From assembly GCF_003946395.1 (NCBI RefSeq), contig NZ_RHNZ01000018.1, positions 1 to 63,134 on the forward strand: a stretch of DNA of 63,134 bases, read 5' to 3'. Each line of letters opens with the position of its first letter. Position 1 is the first letter of the stretch. The DNA is from Levilactobacillus fuyuanensis. GTDB taxonomy: Bacteria; Bacillota; Bacilli; Lactobacillales; Lactobacillaceae. Under the pieces are notes generated by a model that made no database searches, was not told the DNA's origin, and saw nothing but the letters and a program-made list of their open reading frames with translations. Shown in pieces: positions 28,056-36,415 of this stretch. The position numbers and the translations under genes were made by a program.

Positions 28056-28886
28056 CTAGCTTTCTTTGGGAATGTCAATGATGATGCGGTAACTATCCGC
28101 GGTTTCTTCTTCCTTGGTCGTCAGTGCCATACCAGCATCGGTAACCATCTTCACGGAATGACGAATCGTGTTGACCGCCACCCGCGTATCACCAGACACG
28201 TTGTGCTTAGTCACTTTGCGCCGGCGCTTCGGCTGCTTTTGCTTGGCGATCAATGCCTCGGTCTCCTTGACGGTCAACTGGTTAGCCGCAATCTGATGCA
28301 ACATGGCCGGTTGATCTTCAGGCGCTAAAGCCAGCAGGGCCCGACCGTGACGTTCAGTGATCTGCCGATTCAAAATGGCATTGCGAATCGGTTCGGACAG
28401 CTTCAACAAGCGTAACTTGTTGGCAACGAAGCCCTGACTCTTCCCAATCCCCTCGGCAAGTTGGGCCTGGGTCATGTGGTTGAGTGTCATCAGTTGTTGG
28501 TACGCGTGGGCCTCTTCAATGGCGGATAATTCCTCCCGTTGGAGATTTTCAATCAAAGCCATGGAAGCCGTCTCGTCATCGCTCATTTCTTCCACGATGG
28601 CGGGGACTTCGGTCCATTTTAGACTGTTGACCGCCCGAAACCGCCGTTCACCGGCAATGATCTCGTAGTGGTCGGCCTCGTACTGACGGAGCACAATCGG
28701 CTGCAGGAGCCCATGTTCCTCGATGGTCTGGGCCAGTTCGCCAATAGCTGTGGGATCAAACCGTTGTCGCGGTTGAAACCGGTTGGGAATGATCTGGGCA
28801 ACCGGAATCATCACCACGTTTTGTTTCACGGGATGTGACGGCTGCGTGGCCTTTTCCCGATTATTTCCAAATAATGAAAATGGCAA
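28056..28886 (-). CDS. noc: Noc nucleoid occlusion protein (ParB-like)
   Basis: A ParB paralogue of 276 residues. The N-terminal stretch FSLFGNNREK forms the short amphipathic membrane-targeting helix known from Noc. The core has IIPNRFQPRQRFD, AGERRFRAVNSL and the HTH LNHMTQAQLAEGIGKSQGFVANKLRLLKL. Noc binds its own DNA sites and blocks division over the nucleoid. Position between rsmG and parA is the standard one. TTG start with GGGGGTAAG upstream. Confidence 0.9.
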   Translation of the reverse strand: MPFSLFGNNREKATQPSHPVKQNVVMIPVAQIIPNRFQPRQRFDPTAIGELAQTIEEHGLLQPIVLRQYEADHYEIIAGERRFRAVNSLKWTEVPAIVEEMSDDETASMALIENLQREELSAIEEAHAYQQLMTLNHMTQAQLAEGIGKSQGFVANKLRLLKLSEPIRNAILNRQITERHGRALLALAPEDQPAMLHQIAANQLTVKETEALIAKQKQPKRRRKVTKHNVSGDTRVAVNTIRHSVKMVTDAGMALTTKEEETADSYRIIIDIPKES

Positions 28887-28905
28887 TTATCTTACCCCCA
28901 TCCCA

Positions 28906-29634
28906 TTAATCTTCTAACGGTTCTTTGTTCGGCGTTCCCGCTTTACGGGGGTAACGCTTGGGTGTGTGCTTGACCTTGTCGATAACCACAATATGACGTT
29001 GGTCGTGACTGACCGGCAACTCGAAGGCGTGGTCGGCAGCGAGCTGACCACCCAATGTCGTAATCGCCGATTGACTCACGGCCAGTTCGTCAGCGGTGGC
29101 TGCGGCCTTCAGGGCAACGAATTGGCCACCAACTTTAGCCAGTGGCAAGCACAATTCGCTGAGGACGGACATCCGGGCAACAGCCCGTGCCAAGACTAAG
29201 TCGTAACCTTCACGATTAGCCGCCCGCTTGCCGCCAAATTCTTCAGCCCGCGCGTGGTGGAATGCCACCCCAGTCAGGTTGAGCTTGGCAGCGAGTTCAT
29301 TTAAGAAGGTGATCCGCTTGTTCAGCGAGTCCACGATACTGATCTGTAACTGTGGAAAGACAATTTTCAACGGAATCGATGGGAAGCCGGCACCTGCGCC
29401 GACATCCACAACCGTCAGGGGTTCCGTTCGCATCGTTGGCACGTAAAAAGCGGGCGTCAGTGAGTCGTAAAAATGTTTCAAGTAGACATCTGGCTCCGCA
29501 GTAATGGTCGTTAAATTTACGTGTTCGTTGGTCGCAACTAAGAACTCAAAGTACGTCGCAAATTGCTGTTCCTGTGTTGCGGTTAATTCAATGCCTTGCG
29601 TGGCTAGCGCGGCACGAAACTCTTCTGGATTCAT
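28906..29634 (-). CDS. rsmG: 16S rRNA (guanine-527-N7)-methyltransferase
   Basis: Methylates N7 of G527 in 16S rRNA using SAM, and its loss gives low-level streptomycin resistance in other bacteria. The 242-residue protein has the family start [25 protein letters not shown], then [11 protein letters not shown], the SAM motif [17 protein letters not shown], and [17 protein letters not shown]. First gene of the partition operon, with GGGAG before the ATG. Confidence 0.95.
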   Translation of the reverse strand: MNPEEFRAALATQGIELTATQEQQFATYFEFLVATNEHVNLTTITAEPDVYLKHFYDSLTPAFYVPTMRTEPLTVVDVGAGAGFPSIPLKIVFPQLQISIVDSLNKRITFLNELAAKLNLTGVAFHHARAEEFGGKRAANREGYDLVLARAVARMSVLSELCLPLAKVGGQFVALKAAATADELAVSQSAITTLGGQLAADHAFELPVSHDQRHIVVIDKVKHTPKRYPRKAGTPNKEPLED

Positions 29635-29656
29635 ACACTATCTCCCAGTTCACTTC

Positions 29657-29676
29657 TGTGAAACACAATTGTTTCA
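29657..29676. promoter_or_regulatory. GTGAAACA/TGTTTCAC inverted repeat upstream of rsmG
   Basis: Two parS half-sites face each other in the order opposite to a true parS, separated by four bases. It may be a decayed parS or an operator near the rsmG promoter. Confidence 0.35.
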
Positions 29677-29788
29677 CGTTTGATTATACTTTACCTTACT
29701 TACAAACGAAACGCAACCGAACTGACAGGCAAAACTGCCAGCCGGTGGTCGCTTCGTTATCACGTCGTTTCCTATTATACCGAAAATC

Positions 29789-29804
29789 CGGTTCACATGA
29801 AACG
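29789..29804. promoter_or_regulatory. Candidate parS site
   Basis: CGGTTCACATGAAACG matches the consensus TGTTTCACGTGAAACA at 12 of 16 positions and keeps the TTCAC/TGAAAC core. Its position about 155 bases upstream of rsmG, next to noc-parA-parB, is typical. Confidence 0.5.
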
Positions 29805-29816
29805 CCTATCGCTGGG

Positions 29817-29866
29817 AAAATAATGAGAGGGATGATTCCCGCTGTCGCGCTAGGAACCATCCCTCT
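29817..29866 (-). terminator. Terminator of the metallophosphoesterase gene
   Basis: AGAGGGATG (29826-29834) pairs exactly with CATCCCTCT (29858-29866). A T-rich tract follows on the minus strand. Confidence 0.75.
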
Positions 29867-29908
29867 TGAAAAGTTATTGCTATGTTTGTGCCACCCTATC
29901 GTGCGTCC

Positions 29909-30790
29909 TTAGAGAAAGGGCTCGTTGACCACGCGCCGCGACCCGGTCAGTCTGGGCCGATGCTTGGCAAACCCCGTATTGCCGATCGTAATCGTGTCGA
30001 TAACGGTCTGCCCCAGGTACAGCGGGTGATTCGTCACGCTCGCCATTCCCCGTTGAATCGTAATGACATTGTAGTTAATCGCGTCATGTACCTCGTGATA
30101 GTGCGGGTCCTGACAGTTAATGTAGGTGGTCGCTGAACCCACGGTCGTGACGGGGATCGTGTTGTCCACCAGATAGCTGGCGCCGAAGTGTAAATGACCG
30201 GTAAAGATGCCACCAATGTTGTGCCCGTGAAGAATCGCCAGGAGCTCTCGATTATTCTGTAGTAGCGCATACCGCATCGACCGTAATGCCGGGGCGTCCA
30301 GCGGATGGTGGAGAAAGATAAAGGCCCGTCGCCGGGGCGCAATGTGGAGATTCTTATTCAACCAATCCAACTGCTCCCGATCCAGCCAGCCGGCTTCCTT
30401 GTTGGCTTCCCATTTGGAATCTAGAAAGTAAAAGTCCATGTTCTGATACATCTGTTTATACGCATAGTACGGCTGATGGGCCTGCGATAAATACCCAGCG
30501 TTGAACGCCTCTCGATCATCCTGATCGCCCAGAATTACCTGAATCGGCGCCTGTAAGCGCTCGGCCTGCTCGTTTAAGTACGCCCGCAGCTTGGCGTAAT
30601 CCTGTCCCGTGCCATTCTGCATCAGATCTCCCCCGATGACGATGAGGTCCGGCGCAATCTGGTGTGCCAAGACGTCGTCAAAGATCTGTTGGAGCTTCTC
30701 AATCGGTGGCACTTGTTGATGGTACTGTGGTTCGACGGCGGCCGCGGTTAATTGCGGATCCGATAAATGCACGATGGTAAATTTGTTCAT
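29909..30790 (-). CDS. Calcineurin-like metallophosphoesterase
   Basis: A 293-residue phosphoesterase with the dimetal motifs in order: IVHLSDPQL (D-x-H variant near the start), VIGGDLMQNG (GD), LGDQDDRE (replacing GNHD), FLHHPLDAP, and GIFTGHLHFGASY (GHxH). The layout matches class III cyclic-nucleotide phosphodiesterase-like proteins, but the substrate cannot be read from sequence. The GNHD to GDQD change is noteworthy because the His normally assists catalysis. No signal peptide, so cytosolic. GGGGGGAG lies upstream. Confidence 0.85.
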   Translation of the reverse strand: MNKFTIVHLSDPQLTAAAVEPQYHQQVPPIEKLQQIFDDVLAHQIAPDLIVIGGDLMQNGTGQDYAKLRAYLNEQAERLQAPIQVILGDQDDREAFNAGYLSQAHQPYYAYKQMYQNMDFYFLDSKWEANKEAGWLDREQLDWLNKNLHIAPRRRAFIFLHHPLDAPALRSMRYALLQNNRELLAILHGHNIGGIFTGHLHFGASYLVDNTIPVTTVGSATTYINCQDPHYHEVHDAINYNVITIQRGMASVTNHPLYLGQTVIDTITIGNTGFAKHRPRLTGSRRVVNEPFL

Positions 30791-30888
30791 GGCCCCGTTG
30801 CTCCCCCCGAAATAAAATTCGGTCGTCGTAAACGCCTTCCCTGGCGACCGTGAGATAAACTATCCCTAAGTTACTGGTTAAAAATTTT

Positions 30889-31078
30889 GCCTACGGCTGC
30901 CAGAAGTTCCGCCTGCTGTGGGGACCGCCTCCAGCCAAAGAACTGGCTTCCGGCTCGGTTTGAAACCTTGCTAAAAACATGCGAGTTTCCAAACTCGTCC
31001 CACGCTGTAAGGCCGGGAGAGTTCATCCCCGGTCTAACACCGTTATCACGGCTGGCTACATCCTGTCCTCCTCCGGCT
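30889..31078 (+). repeat. Family 1 intergenic hairpin repeat, copy B (full)
   Basis: Contains in order GCCTACGGCTGCCAG, GCTGTGGGGACCGCC, the loop start CCAAAG, a hairpin GTTTGAAAC with GTTTCCAAAC, a hairpin GGCCGGG with CCCCGGTC, then ACACCGTTATCACGGCTGG (also in copy A) and CTCCTCCGGC. Pairing of the CCAAAG hairpin is weaker than in other copies. The rest of the 560-base gap (30791-31350) holds a terminator only. Confidence 0.8.
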
Positions 31079-31282
31079 AATAGCGATTAACCATAAACAC
31101 CGGAACAGTGTATTCTCAGCCTTTTGTAAGTTAGTTTTAGCATAGCGAACTTATGTAAATAATCGGTATGGTCCCTGTCAACATCGTGTAAAGTTTTCGC
31201 AGATAGTGAGCAATCTCGCGAAGGGGCTGAATGGGTTTGGGGGACATCATGACTTATCAAAAACTAGTGTCCTCTTAGCGTC

Positions 31283-31319
31283 AAAAAAAGTGCAGCGATC
31301 TTCACAGAGTTCGCTGCAC
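31283..31319 (-). terminator. Strong terminator of the small hydrophobic ORF
   Basis: GTGCAGCGA (31290-31298) pairs exactly with TCGCTGCAC (31311-31319). TTTTTTT follows on the minus strand. Confidence 0.8.
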
Positions 31320-31350
31320 CATCAACTTTACCGGCAAGGCTAGTCACCGG

Positions 31351-31443
31351 CTAGTTATGACGTTTTGGTGGTCGGGAAAACCACAACATCGGTAACCAAG
31401 TAACAATCAGTATGATCAGCGTCTCAGTGTCTGTCGCGGACAT
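31351..31443 (-). CDS. Small hydrophobic peptide, possible type I toxin
   Basis: A 30-residue ORF beginning MSATDTETLIILIVTWLPML and ending WFSRPPKRHN. One short membrane segment and a basic tail are the shape of small membrane-active toxins of type I systems. GAGGATG precedes the ATG, and a strong terminator lies 32 bases after the stop. A longer in-frame extension to 31602 exists, but it starts inside the T-run of another terminator (31591-31633), so it is unlikely to be real. No antisense RNA could be established. The call rests on size, hydropathy and terminator position. Confidence 0.35.
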   Translation of the reverse strand: MSATDTETLIILIVTWLPMLWFSRPPKRHN

Positions 31444-31590
31444 ACGACCATCCTCTTCCCCTTGATTTAACCCCATGATACCAAGCGCATGTATCGTTTC
31501 TGTATGGAAAACCCCATATTTCTGTAAAGGTTTGGTGACAATTACCTCCCCTGGGTACTTCCCGATTGCCAGGTCAAAATTCAACGCAAT

Positions 31591-31633
31591 AAAAAATCCC
31601 AATTAGACCAACACACAGTTAGCTTAATTGGGA
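31591..31633 (-). terminator. Terminator downstream of the nucleoside hydrolase gene and repeat D
   Basis: TCCCAATTA (31597-31605) pairs with TAATTGGGA (31625-31633). TTTTTT follows on the minus strand. Its position means that the family 1 repeat D would be transcribed in the 3' untranslated region of the upstream gene. Confidence 0.7.
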
Positions 31634-31691
31634 CTCATTATTTATAAACTATCATCTAGCAATTAACTACTAGAACTTTCGCTAACACCAA

Positions 31692-31864
31692 GCCGGAAGG
31701 GGATAGGTTTTGTGCAGTGACGAGCTTGTTTGTCAGCGTTCTTCGCTGGCTTACAAGCTGGGACGTCATAGAAACTCGTGATTTTCGAGGTTTTATGGCG
31801 CCTCCAGAGACCGCTCTTTGGCTCTGGAGGTTGCCCCACAGCACGGAACCTGTCCACTGCAGGC
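31692..31864 (-). repeat. Family 1 intergenic hairpin repeat, copy D (inverted)
   Basis: Minus-strand reading: GCTGTGGGG, then the perfect 9-bp hairpin CCTCCAGAG with loop CCAAAGAGCGGT and CTCTGGAGG (plus-strand arms 31801-31809 and 31822-31830). Further hairpins are AAACCTCG with CGAGTTT and AGCTTGT with ACAAGCT, and the closing pair is GGACAGGTT with AACCTATCC. It starts about 20 bases after the stop of the nucleoside hydrolase gene. Confidence 0.8.
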
Positions 31865-31883
31865 TGTCAGGTTTAGCAAGTTG

Positions 31884-32798
31884 CTAGTTCTTAATTGCGC
31901 GGACTTCTTCGAGGAACCACTTGTTGAATTCAACCGCATCGATATCAACAGATACCTTAGCGTTGGTCTTGCCATCGTGGTAAGCCCCGCGAATATCGCC
32001 GACCGTTTCACCAATGGCTGGGCCATCAGTTTGGACGTCGATCCACATGTCTTCCGTCTTGATTGCTTCTGGGTGAAGCAGGTAGAAGATGGTATTCACG
32101 TCATGCATCGCGATCCCCTTGTCACTGTTGTCACCATCGTTAACGATGATGTCATGCAACATCTTACCGGTTTCGCTGATTTGTGGTAATTCTTGAATGC
32201 TTTCGTGGGTTAACAAGGCCTTCATGGTAATGTCCAAACCAACCATAACGATTGGCACACCGGACTTGTACATGATAGCGGCAGCATCTGGGTCGGTGAA
32301 GACGTTGAATTCTGCGGCACTGGTCATGTTCCCTTTGCCTAAGGCACCACCCATGGCCACGATTTCCTTGATGTGGCTCTTAACTTCTGGGTATTCGGAG
32401 AAGAGCAAGGCGATGTTGGTGTATGACCCAGTTGGGACCAAGGTGATTGGTTCGTCACTAGCCATGATTTCGTCGTGTAAAGCTTCAACGGCGGTCTTGT
32501 CTAAAGGCTTTGGCAAATCAGTTGGGAAGTCGTAACCAGGCATCCCTGATTCCCCATGAATCCGAGCGGCGTCTTCGAAGTCCTTGAACAGTGGTTGTTC
32601 AGCACCAGAAGCCACTGGAATTTTGGCATTGAAGAAGCGCACGATCTTTTGGGCGTTGATGGTGGTCTTGTCGACCGTCACGTTCCCAGCAACCGTCGTG
32701 ATCAACTTCAAGTCAATGCTAGGATCGTTGATTGCCATGGTTAAAGCAGCTGCATCGTCAATCCCGGGGTCAGTATCCATAATAATTTTAGTTGTCAT
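31884..32798 (-). CDS. Inosine-uridine preferring nucleoside hydrolase family enzyme
   Basis: Hydrolyses the N-glycosidic bond of ribonucleosides to base and ribose. The 304-residue protein has the calcium-binding signature DTDPGIDDAAAL near the start, TTVAGNVTVDKTTINA, the MGGALGKGNMTSAAEFNVFTDPDAA block, and a C-terminal HDVNTIFYLLHPE with the conserved metal-side HD. IunH/Rih specificity cannot be assigned. Upstream lies the purine permease gene, followed by nupC and a phosphopentomutase-like gene, so this is a nucleoside-salvage neighbourhood. GGGAGG precedes the ATG. Confidence 0.92.
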   Translation of the reverse strand: MTTKIIMDTDPGIDDAAALTMAINDPSIDLKLITTVAGNVTVDKTTINAQKIVRFFNAKIPVASGAEQPLFKDFEDAARIHGESGMPGYDFPTDLPKPLDKTAVEALHDEIMASDEPITLVPTGSYTNIALLFSEYPEVKSHIKEIVAMGGALGKGNMTSAAEFNVFTDPDAAAIMYKSGVPIVMVGLDITMKALLTHESIQELPQISETGKMLHDIIVNDGDNSDKGIAMHDVNTIFYLLHPEAIKTEDMWIDVQTDGPAIGETVGDIRGAYHDGKTNAKVSVDIDAVEFNKWFLEEVRAIKN

Positions 32799-32814
32799 CT
32801 GTGTTTCCTCCCAA

Positions 32815-32856
32815 TGAAATTAATTTCAGTTTCGTCAGCGGTCGTAACCGCTTACG
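32815..32856. promoter_or_regulatory. Two palindromes between the permease and hydrolase genes
   Basis: TGAAATTAATTTCA (32815-32828) is a perfect 14-bp palindrome. CGTAACCGCTTACG (32843-32856) resembles a CcpA cre site with the two outermost bases changed. They occupy the 84-base gap upstream of the nucleoside hydrolase gene and are likely operator sites. Confidence 0.4.
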
Positions 32857-32882
32857 TTTAACCCGTAAGTGAAACCCCGCCG

Positions 32883-34199
32883 TTACAGCAGGGCACTAAA
32901 GACTAAATCAAGTAGGAACAGCACGCCTAACAGGTAGACGGGCCAAGTCATCTCCTTAGCTTTACCCAAGGCCACCTTCATAATCGGGTAGCAAACAAAG
33001 CCAAAGGCCAGACCGGTCGAAATGCTGTTGGTGAATGGAATCAGCACGATAATCAGAAATGCTGGGAACCATTCGGAAAAATCAGCCATCTTAATGTTAC
33101 CGATGGCAGCCATCATCAGCGCACCCGTGATAATAATCACCGGCGCAATCGCTGCGGATGGCACGTAGGCCAGTAATGGCACAAAGACCAGTGACAGCGC
33201 GAACAGGACTGCGGCGACTAACGCCATGATCCCAGTCCGGCCACCAGTTTCGATACCAGAAGCACTTTCAGCGGCGGCCACCGTCGGACTGGTTCCTAAG
33301 AAACCAGACAAGAAGGTCGTCACGGCACTCCCCTCAAAAGTCTTCTTGAACTTCTTTTGGTTCGGCAGTAAGCCTTGCAGAAGGCCCATGGATTCAAAGA
33401 CCAGAATCATGGTCATGGAGAAGGCTGCCAAGATAAATGGCGTGCTCAACCAGTGAGAGAAATCATTCTTGAAGACGATTTCGTGGTACTGTCCTAACCG
33501 CGCTAAATCAACGCTAGGGGTGTCGGCATCCTTGATTCCAAAGAAGAAGGCCACTAGACTCGTCGCGATAATCGCGATGAAGAAGTTTCCCTTCACCTTT
33601 CGAATGTACAGAACCAGACTGAGGATCAGCCCAAACAACGCCAACATTGGCGTTGGCTTGGTCAGATCCCCCAGGACCACCAGTGAGGAGGTCTTCCCAG
33701 CGACAATCAGCCCGGCTTTCTCCAGGCCGATTTCCACCAGGAAGAGTCCAATCCCTGCGGTAATCCCACTCTTTAGCGACTCCGGAATGGCCTCCGACAA
33801 GATCGTTGACACCTTGGTAAAGGCGATCAGCATGTAAACAAAACTGGCGACCGCCGCAATCCCAAGGGCTTCACGCCAACTCAGACCCATGTTCACTACA
33901 ATGGTGTAGGTAAAGAAGGCGTTGACCCCCATCCCCGGTGTCAGAATGATCGGCGCATTGGCCCAAAAGGCCATGACCAAACACCCAATCACTGAAGAAA
34001 AGATGGTGGCGAAGACACTCAAATCGGTGGGAATCCCGGCATCCTTTAAGATTAGCGGGTTCACGATAATAATGTAGGAGATGGCGAAGAAGCCAGTTAC
34101 TCCCGCGATCAGTTCGTTGCGGACGACATCCTTATGCCGCAGCGCTTCTCTTAGCGTCATATCATTGGCTAAGTCCACCTGCGATTGTTGCTTATCCAT
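32883..34199 (-). CDS. NCS2-family purine permease (AzgA/PbuG-like)
   Basis: A 438-residue transporter with 12 or more membrane segments. Family features include RNELIAGVTGFFAISYIIIVNPLIL, the ANAPIILTPGMGVNAFFTYTIV half-helix, and the second repeat LSGFLGTSPTVAAAESASGIETGGRTG. These place it in the guanine/hypoxanthine/adenine branch of NCS2. The frame opens at 34292, but those 31 residues are not transporter-like. The ATG at 34199 (MDKQQSQVDL) has AGGGA at a suitable distance. A hairpin-rich leader lies directly upstream. Confidence 0.9.
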   Translation of the reverse strand: MDKQQSQVDLANDMTLREALRHKDVVRNELIAGVTGFFAISYIIIVNPLILKDAGIPTDLSVFATIFSSVIGCLVMAFWANAPIILTPGMGVNAFFTYTIVVNMGLSWREALGIAAVASFVYMLIAFTKVSTILSEAIPESLKSGITAGIGLFLVEIGLEKAGLIVAGKTSSLVVLGDLTKPTPMLALFGLILSLVLYIRKVKGNFFIAIIATSLVAFFFGIKDADTPSVDLARLGQYHEIVFKNDFSHWLSTPFILAAFSMTMILVFESMGLLQGLLPNQKKFKKTFEGSAVTTFLSGFLGTSPTVAAAESASGIETGGRTGIMALVAAVLFALSLVFVPLLAYVPSAAIAPVIIITGALMMAAIGNIKMADFSEWFPAFLIIVLIPFTNSISTGLAFGFVCYPIMKVALGKAKEMTWPVYLLGVLFLLDLVFSALL

Positions 34200-34370
34200 A
34201 AAAATCCCTATCTTTCGATGCGTCATTACTCGACGCACAGACTTCAACGGGCTTTGCAACCGAATGGTCTCACGCATCCGGCTGGGTTTCACTTCCCGTC
34301 TAGGAAGGTCGGCACCCGTACGGACTAATCGAGCGGTTGCTCGTTAGTCTCGCTACATATTGTACATGAC
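34200..34370 (-). promoter_or_regulatory. Structured leader of the purine permease gene
   Basis: On the minus strand about 160 bases upstream of the ATG contain a stem GACTAA...TTAGTC, a GC-rich segment with GGGTGCCGACC and GAAACCCAGCCGG, and a hairpin GTGCGTC-GAGTAAT-GACGCAT that ends just before AGGGA and the start codon. The last hairpin could control SD access. It does not match the purine riboswitch consensus as I know it. The class is unknown. Confidence 0.35.
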
Positions 34371-34422
34371 GTTCGTTAAAAATCCTGGTGAATTAGCTTG
34401 GGCAACAATGCGCGTTGGAGTC

Positions 34423-34602
34423 GCCTTACCGGGCGGCGCAAATAAATCGTGACGCTGTGGGCGGACGCCCGGAGCCATAGTGCGGTCTCCGGGCTTGCCG
34501 GTAAACCTCTAAGAACCGAGTTTTACCGACACCAATTGTCTAAGTGGCATAGCCACTAAGACAATTCCCACGGCTGAATTCATTTGCGCCGCCCTCACGG
34601 CT
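34423..34602 (+). repeat. Family 1 intergenic hairpin repeat, copy E (full)
   Basis: The closing stem GGGCGGCGCAAAT (34431-34443) pairs exactly with ATTTGCGCCGCCC (34582-34594). Inside are the hairpin GCCCGGAG - CCATAGTGCGGT - CTCCGGGC (34467-34494), GGTAAACCTC with GAGTTTTACC, and AATTGTCTAAGTGG with CCACTAAGACAATT. It keeps GCTGTGGGCGGAC and CACGGCTG. It is the main content of the gap between the NCS2 gene and nupC. Confidence 0.8.
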
Positions 34603-34804
34603 TACACGCGTTTGGAACCCCAAGCCAATTACTATTTTTTCTTACTGTATACGTGCCTATATGTTCCCCTGGCACCCTCATTTAACAGCGACATTTCCTT
34701 GGCCTATTTCAGCCACGAATGTGATCAGGCAAGGCGCTCAGCCACCACTGCCTGACGGATGAAGGTCGGTGCTAGACGGCGTAAATCAGGGGGCATTTGA
34801 CACA

Positions 34805-34843
34805 GATAGCCCAAAGCCATCGGCCCTGGGCTATCAATTTTTT
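34805..34843 (+). terminator. Hairpin with plus-strand T-run between repeat E and nupC
   Basis: GATAGCCCA (34805-34813) pairs with TGGGCTATC (34827-34835), followed on the plus strand by TTTTTT. On the minus strand, the direction of nupC, no T-run follows, so its role as the nupC terminator is uncertain. Confidence 0.5.
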
Positions 34844-34870
34844 AAACTTCAATCTAAGGTTGGTAAAATC

Positions 34871-36130
34871 TTACCAAACGAAGAGACCAACGATCCCGGC
34901 AGAAAGCAGGGAAACTAAGATCCCAGAAAGTAACATGTAACCAACGTTCTTAGAGATCAATTCGTTGTTTTCGCGGTCAACGATCCCCTTGAAACAACCG
35001 ATAATCATCCCAGTAGTTGAGAAGTTAGCGAATGAAGTCAAGAAGACAGTCAAGATGGCACGGTAGTGAGGTGAGAATGCGTTCGTGTTGATGGTTGAAG
35101 AAATCTTACCCATAACAACGAATTCATTCGTAACCAGCTTAGTACCCATGTATTGGGCGAAGCCGAATGCGTCGTGGACGTTCAGACCCATTAACCAAGC
35201 GAATGGGAACATGATGATCCCAAGGATGTGTTCCAAGGATAACCATGGGTTGAACAGGCCAAGCAGACGGTCAATCAAAGCAGCTAAGGCAACGAAAGCG
35301 ATAACGTTAGCGGCGATGATTAAGATCAGACGACCGGCACCTAAGATAGAATCACCCAAGAATGAGAAGAATGGTTCTTTTTTACCGTCATCTTCAACGG
35401 CACCTGATTCAGCTGCAGCAGTGTTAGAACCACCGATTTTAGCGATAGTATCTTCTTCTGGTGAAACTTCAACAGGGTTCAACATGTTCGTAACGATGAT
35501 GGCGTTCAAGATGTTAATTGGAACGGCCGTCAAAACGAATTGCCCAGGAACCATTTGGGTATATGCACCCAGAATGGAGGCCGTGATACATGACATAGAC
35601 ATCATGGCAAGGGTCAAGTTACGTTCCTTACGCATGCTCTTTAATTGTAATTGAGAAACGGCTAAGGCTTCAGTGTTACCTAAGAACATCATTTCAACAG
35701 AGAAGAATGATTCGAACTTAGGTTGGCCAGTAATGAAGGAAAGGCCACGACCAACCCACTTGATGATCCAAGGAAGAATCCCGATGTAAGTCAGGATATC
35801 GAACATTGGAACAACCAATAAGATTGGCAGCAATGAACTGGTAATGAAGTTCATTGACTTAGCAGTCCCACCGAATTGTGGGGTAACCCAGTTAGGTAAG
35901 GCGAAGACGATCCCTTGGTAAGCCACTTGGACTAACCAGTTGAAACCATCGGCAGCACCCTTAACGATGTCTTGCCCGAGTGAGAAACTAGTGAAGAACC
36001 AAGCCAAAATCAAGTTAAGAACTAAGACAATGGCAGTTGATTTCCAGTTGATCTTTTTCTTATCCTTAGAGAATAAGAAAGCGAGTGCGAGGTAAACAAT
36101 TACCCCTAAAATATTGACTGCGACTAGCAT
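34871..36130 (-). CDS. nupC: Concentrative nucleoside transporter NupC
   Basis: A cation-coupled nucleoside importer of the CNT family (419 residues, about ten membrane segments). The family blocks are complete: GLSFITGQPKFESFFSVEMMFLGNTEALAVSQ, followed by ITASILGAYTQMVPGQFVLTAVPINI, and in the C-terminal half NVHDAFGFAQYMGTKLVTNEFVVM and TVFLTSFANFSTTGMIIG, where substrate-contacting residues lie. GAAAGAGG lies upstream of the ATG. The leader contains three tandem perfect hairpins. It fits with the nearby nucleoside hydrolase and base permease. Confidence 0.93.
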   Translation of the reverse strand: MLVAVNILGVIVYLALAFLFSKDKKKINWKSTAIVLVLNLILAWFFTSFSLGQDIVKGAADGFNWLVQVAYQGIVFALPNWVTPQFGGTAKSMNFITSSLLPILLVVPMFDILTYIGILPWIIKWVGRGLSFITGQPKFESFFSVEMMFLGNTEALAVSQLQLKSMRKERNLTLAMMSMSCITASILGAYTQMVPGQFVLTAVPINILNAIIVTNMLNPVEVSPEEDTIAKIGGSNTAAAESGAVEDDGKKEPFFSFLGDSILGAGRLILIIAANVIAFVALAALIDRLLGLFNPWLSLEHILGIIMFPFAWLMGLNVHDAFGFAQYMGTKLVTNEFVVMGKISSTINTNAFSPHYRAILTVFLTSFANFSTTGMIIGCFKGIVDRENNELISKNVGYMLLSGILVSLLSAGIVGLFVW

Positions 36131-36165
36131 TGGTCAAAATACCTCTTTCCGATATTATTCTTTGA

Positions 36166-36261
36166 TGTATGGCCCCTTTGCCATACAAAAGTTGACACGA
36201 TGTGTTGCGGCAGAAATTATGTAACGCATAACTTCTGTTACGAACGTAATCAGTTCGTAAC
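36166..36261 (-). promoter_or_regulatory. Tandem hairpins in the nupC leader
   Basis: Three stems lie in a row: GTTACGAA with TTCGTAAC (36237-36261), a 10-bp stem AGAAGTTATG with CATAATTTCT (36212-36236), and TGTATGGC with GCCATACA (36166-36187), the last about 35 bases before the start codon. None has a T-run, so control of translation, RNA stability or protein binding is more likely than termination. Confidence 0.4.
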
Positions 36262-36415
36262 GGCTAGATTTCAACGCGTGCGGCGAATGGTGAAATTGCT
36301 AAACCTAAAAAATAATGGATGTTTCGGTGCCGCAAGCACGCTGACCTTTGCAACCTAGTGGTTAACCCCTGATGTGCTGCCACATCACCTCCCTTCATGG
36401 TATGCGTTCTGCTAT

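Noticed and set aside
31351-31602. An 83-residue reading of the small hydrophobic ORF
   Set aside because: Its first codons lie in the T-run of the terminator at 31591-31633, and it has no SD. Only the internal 30-residue ORF has one.
34200-34292. N-terminal 31-residue extension of the NCS2 permease
   Set aside because: It lies within the structured leader, lacks an SD and is not transporter-like. The ATG at 34199 is better placed.
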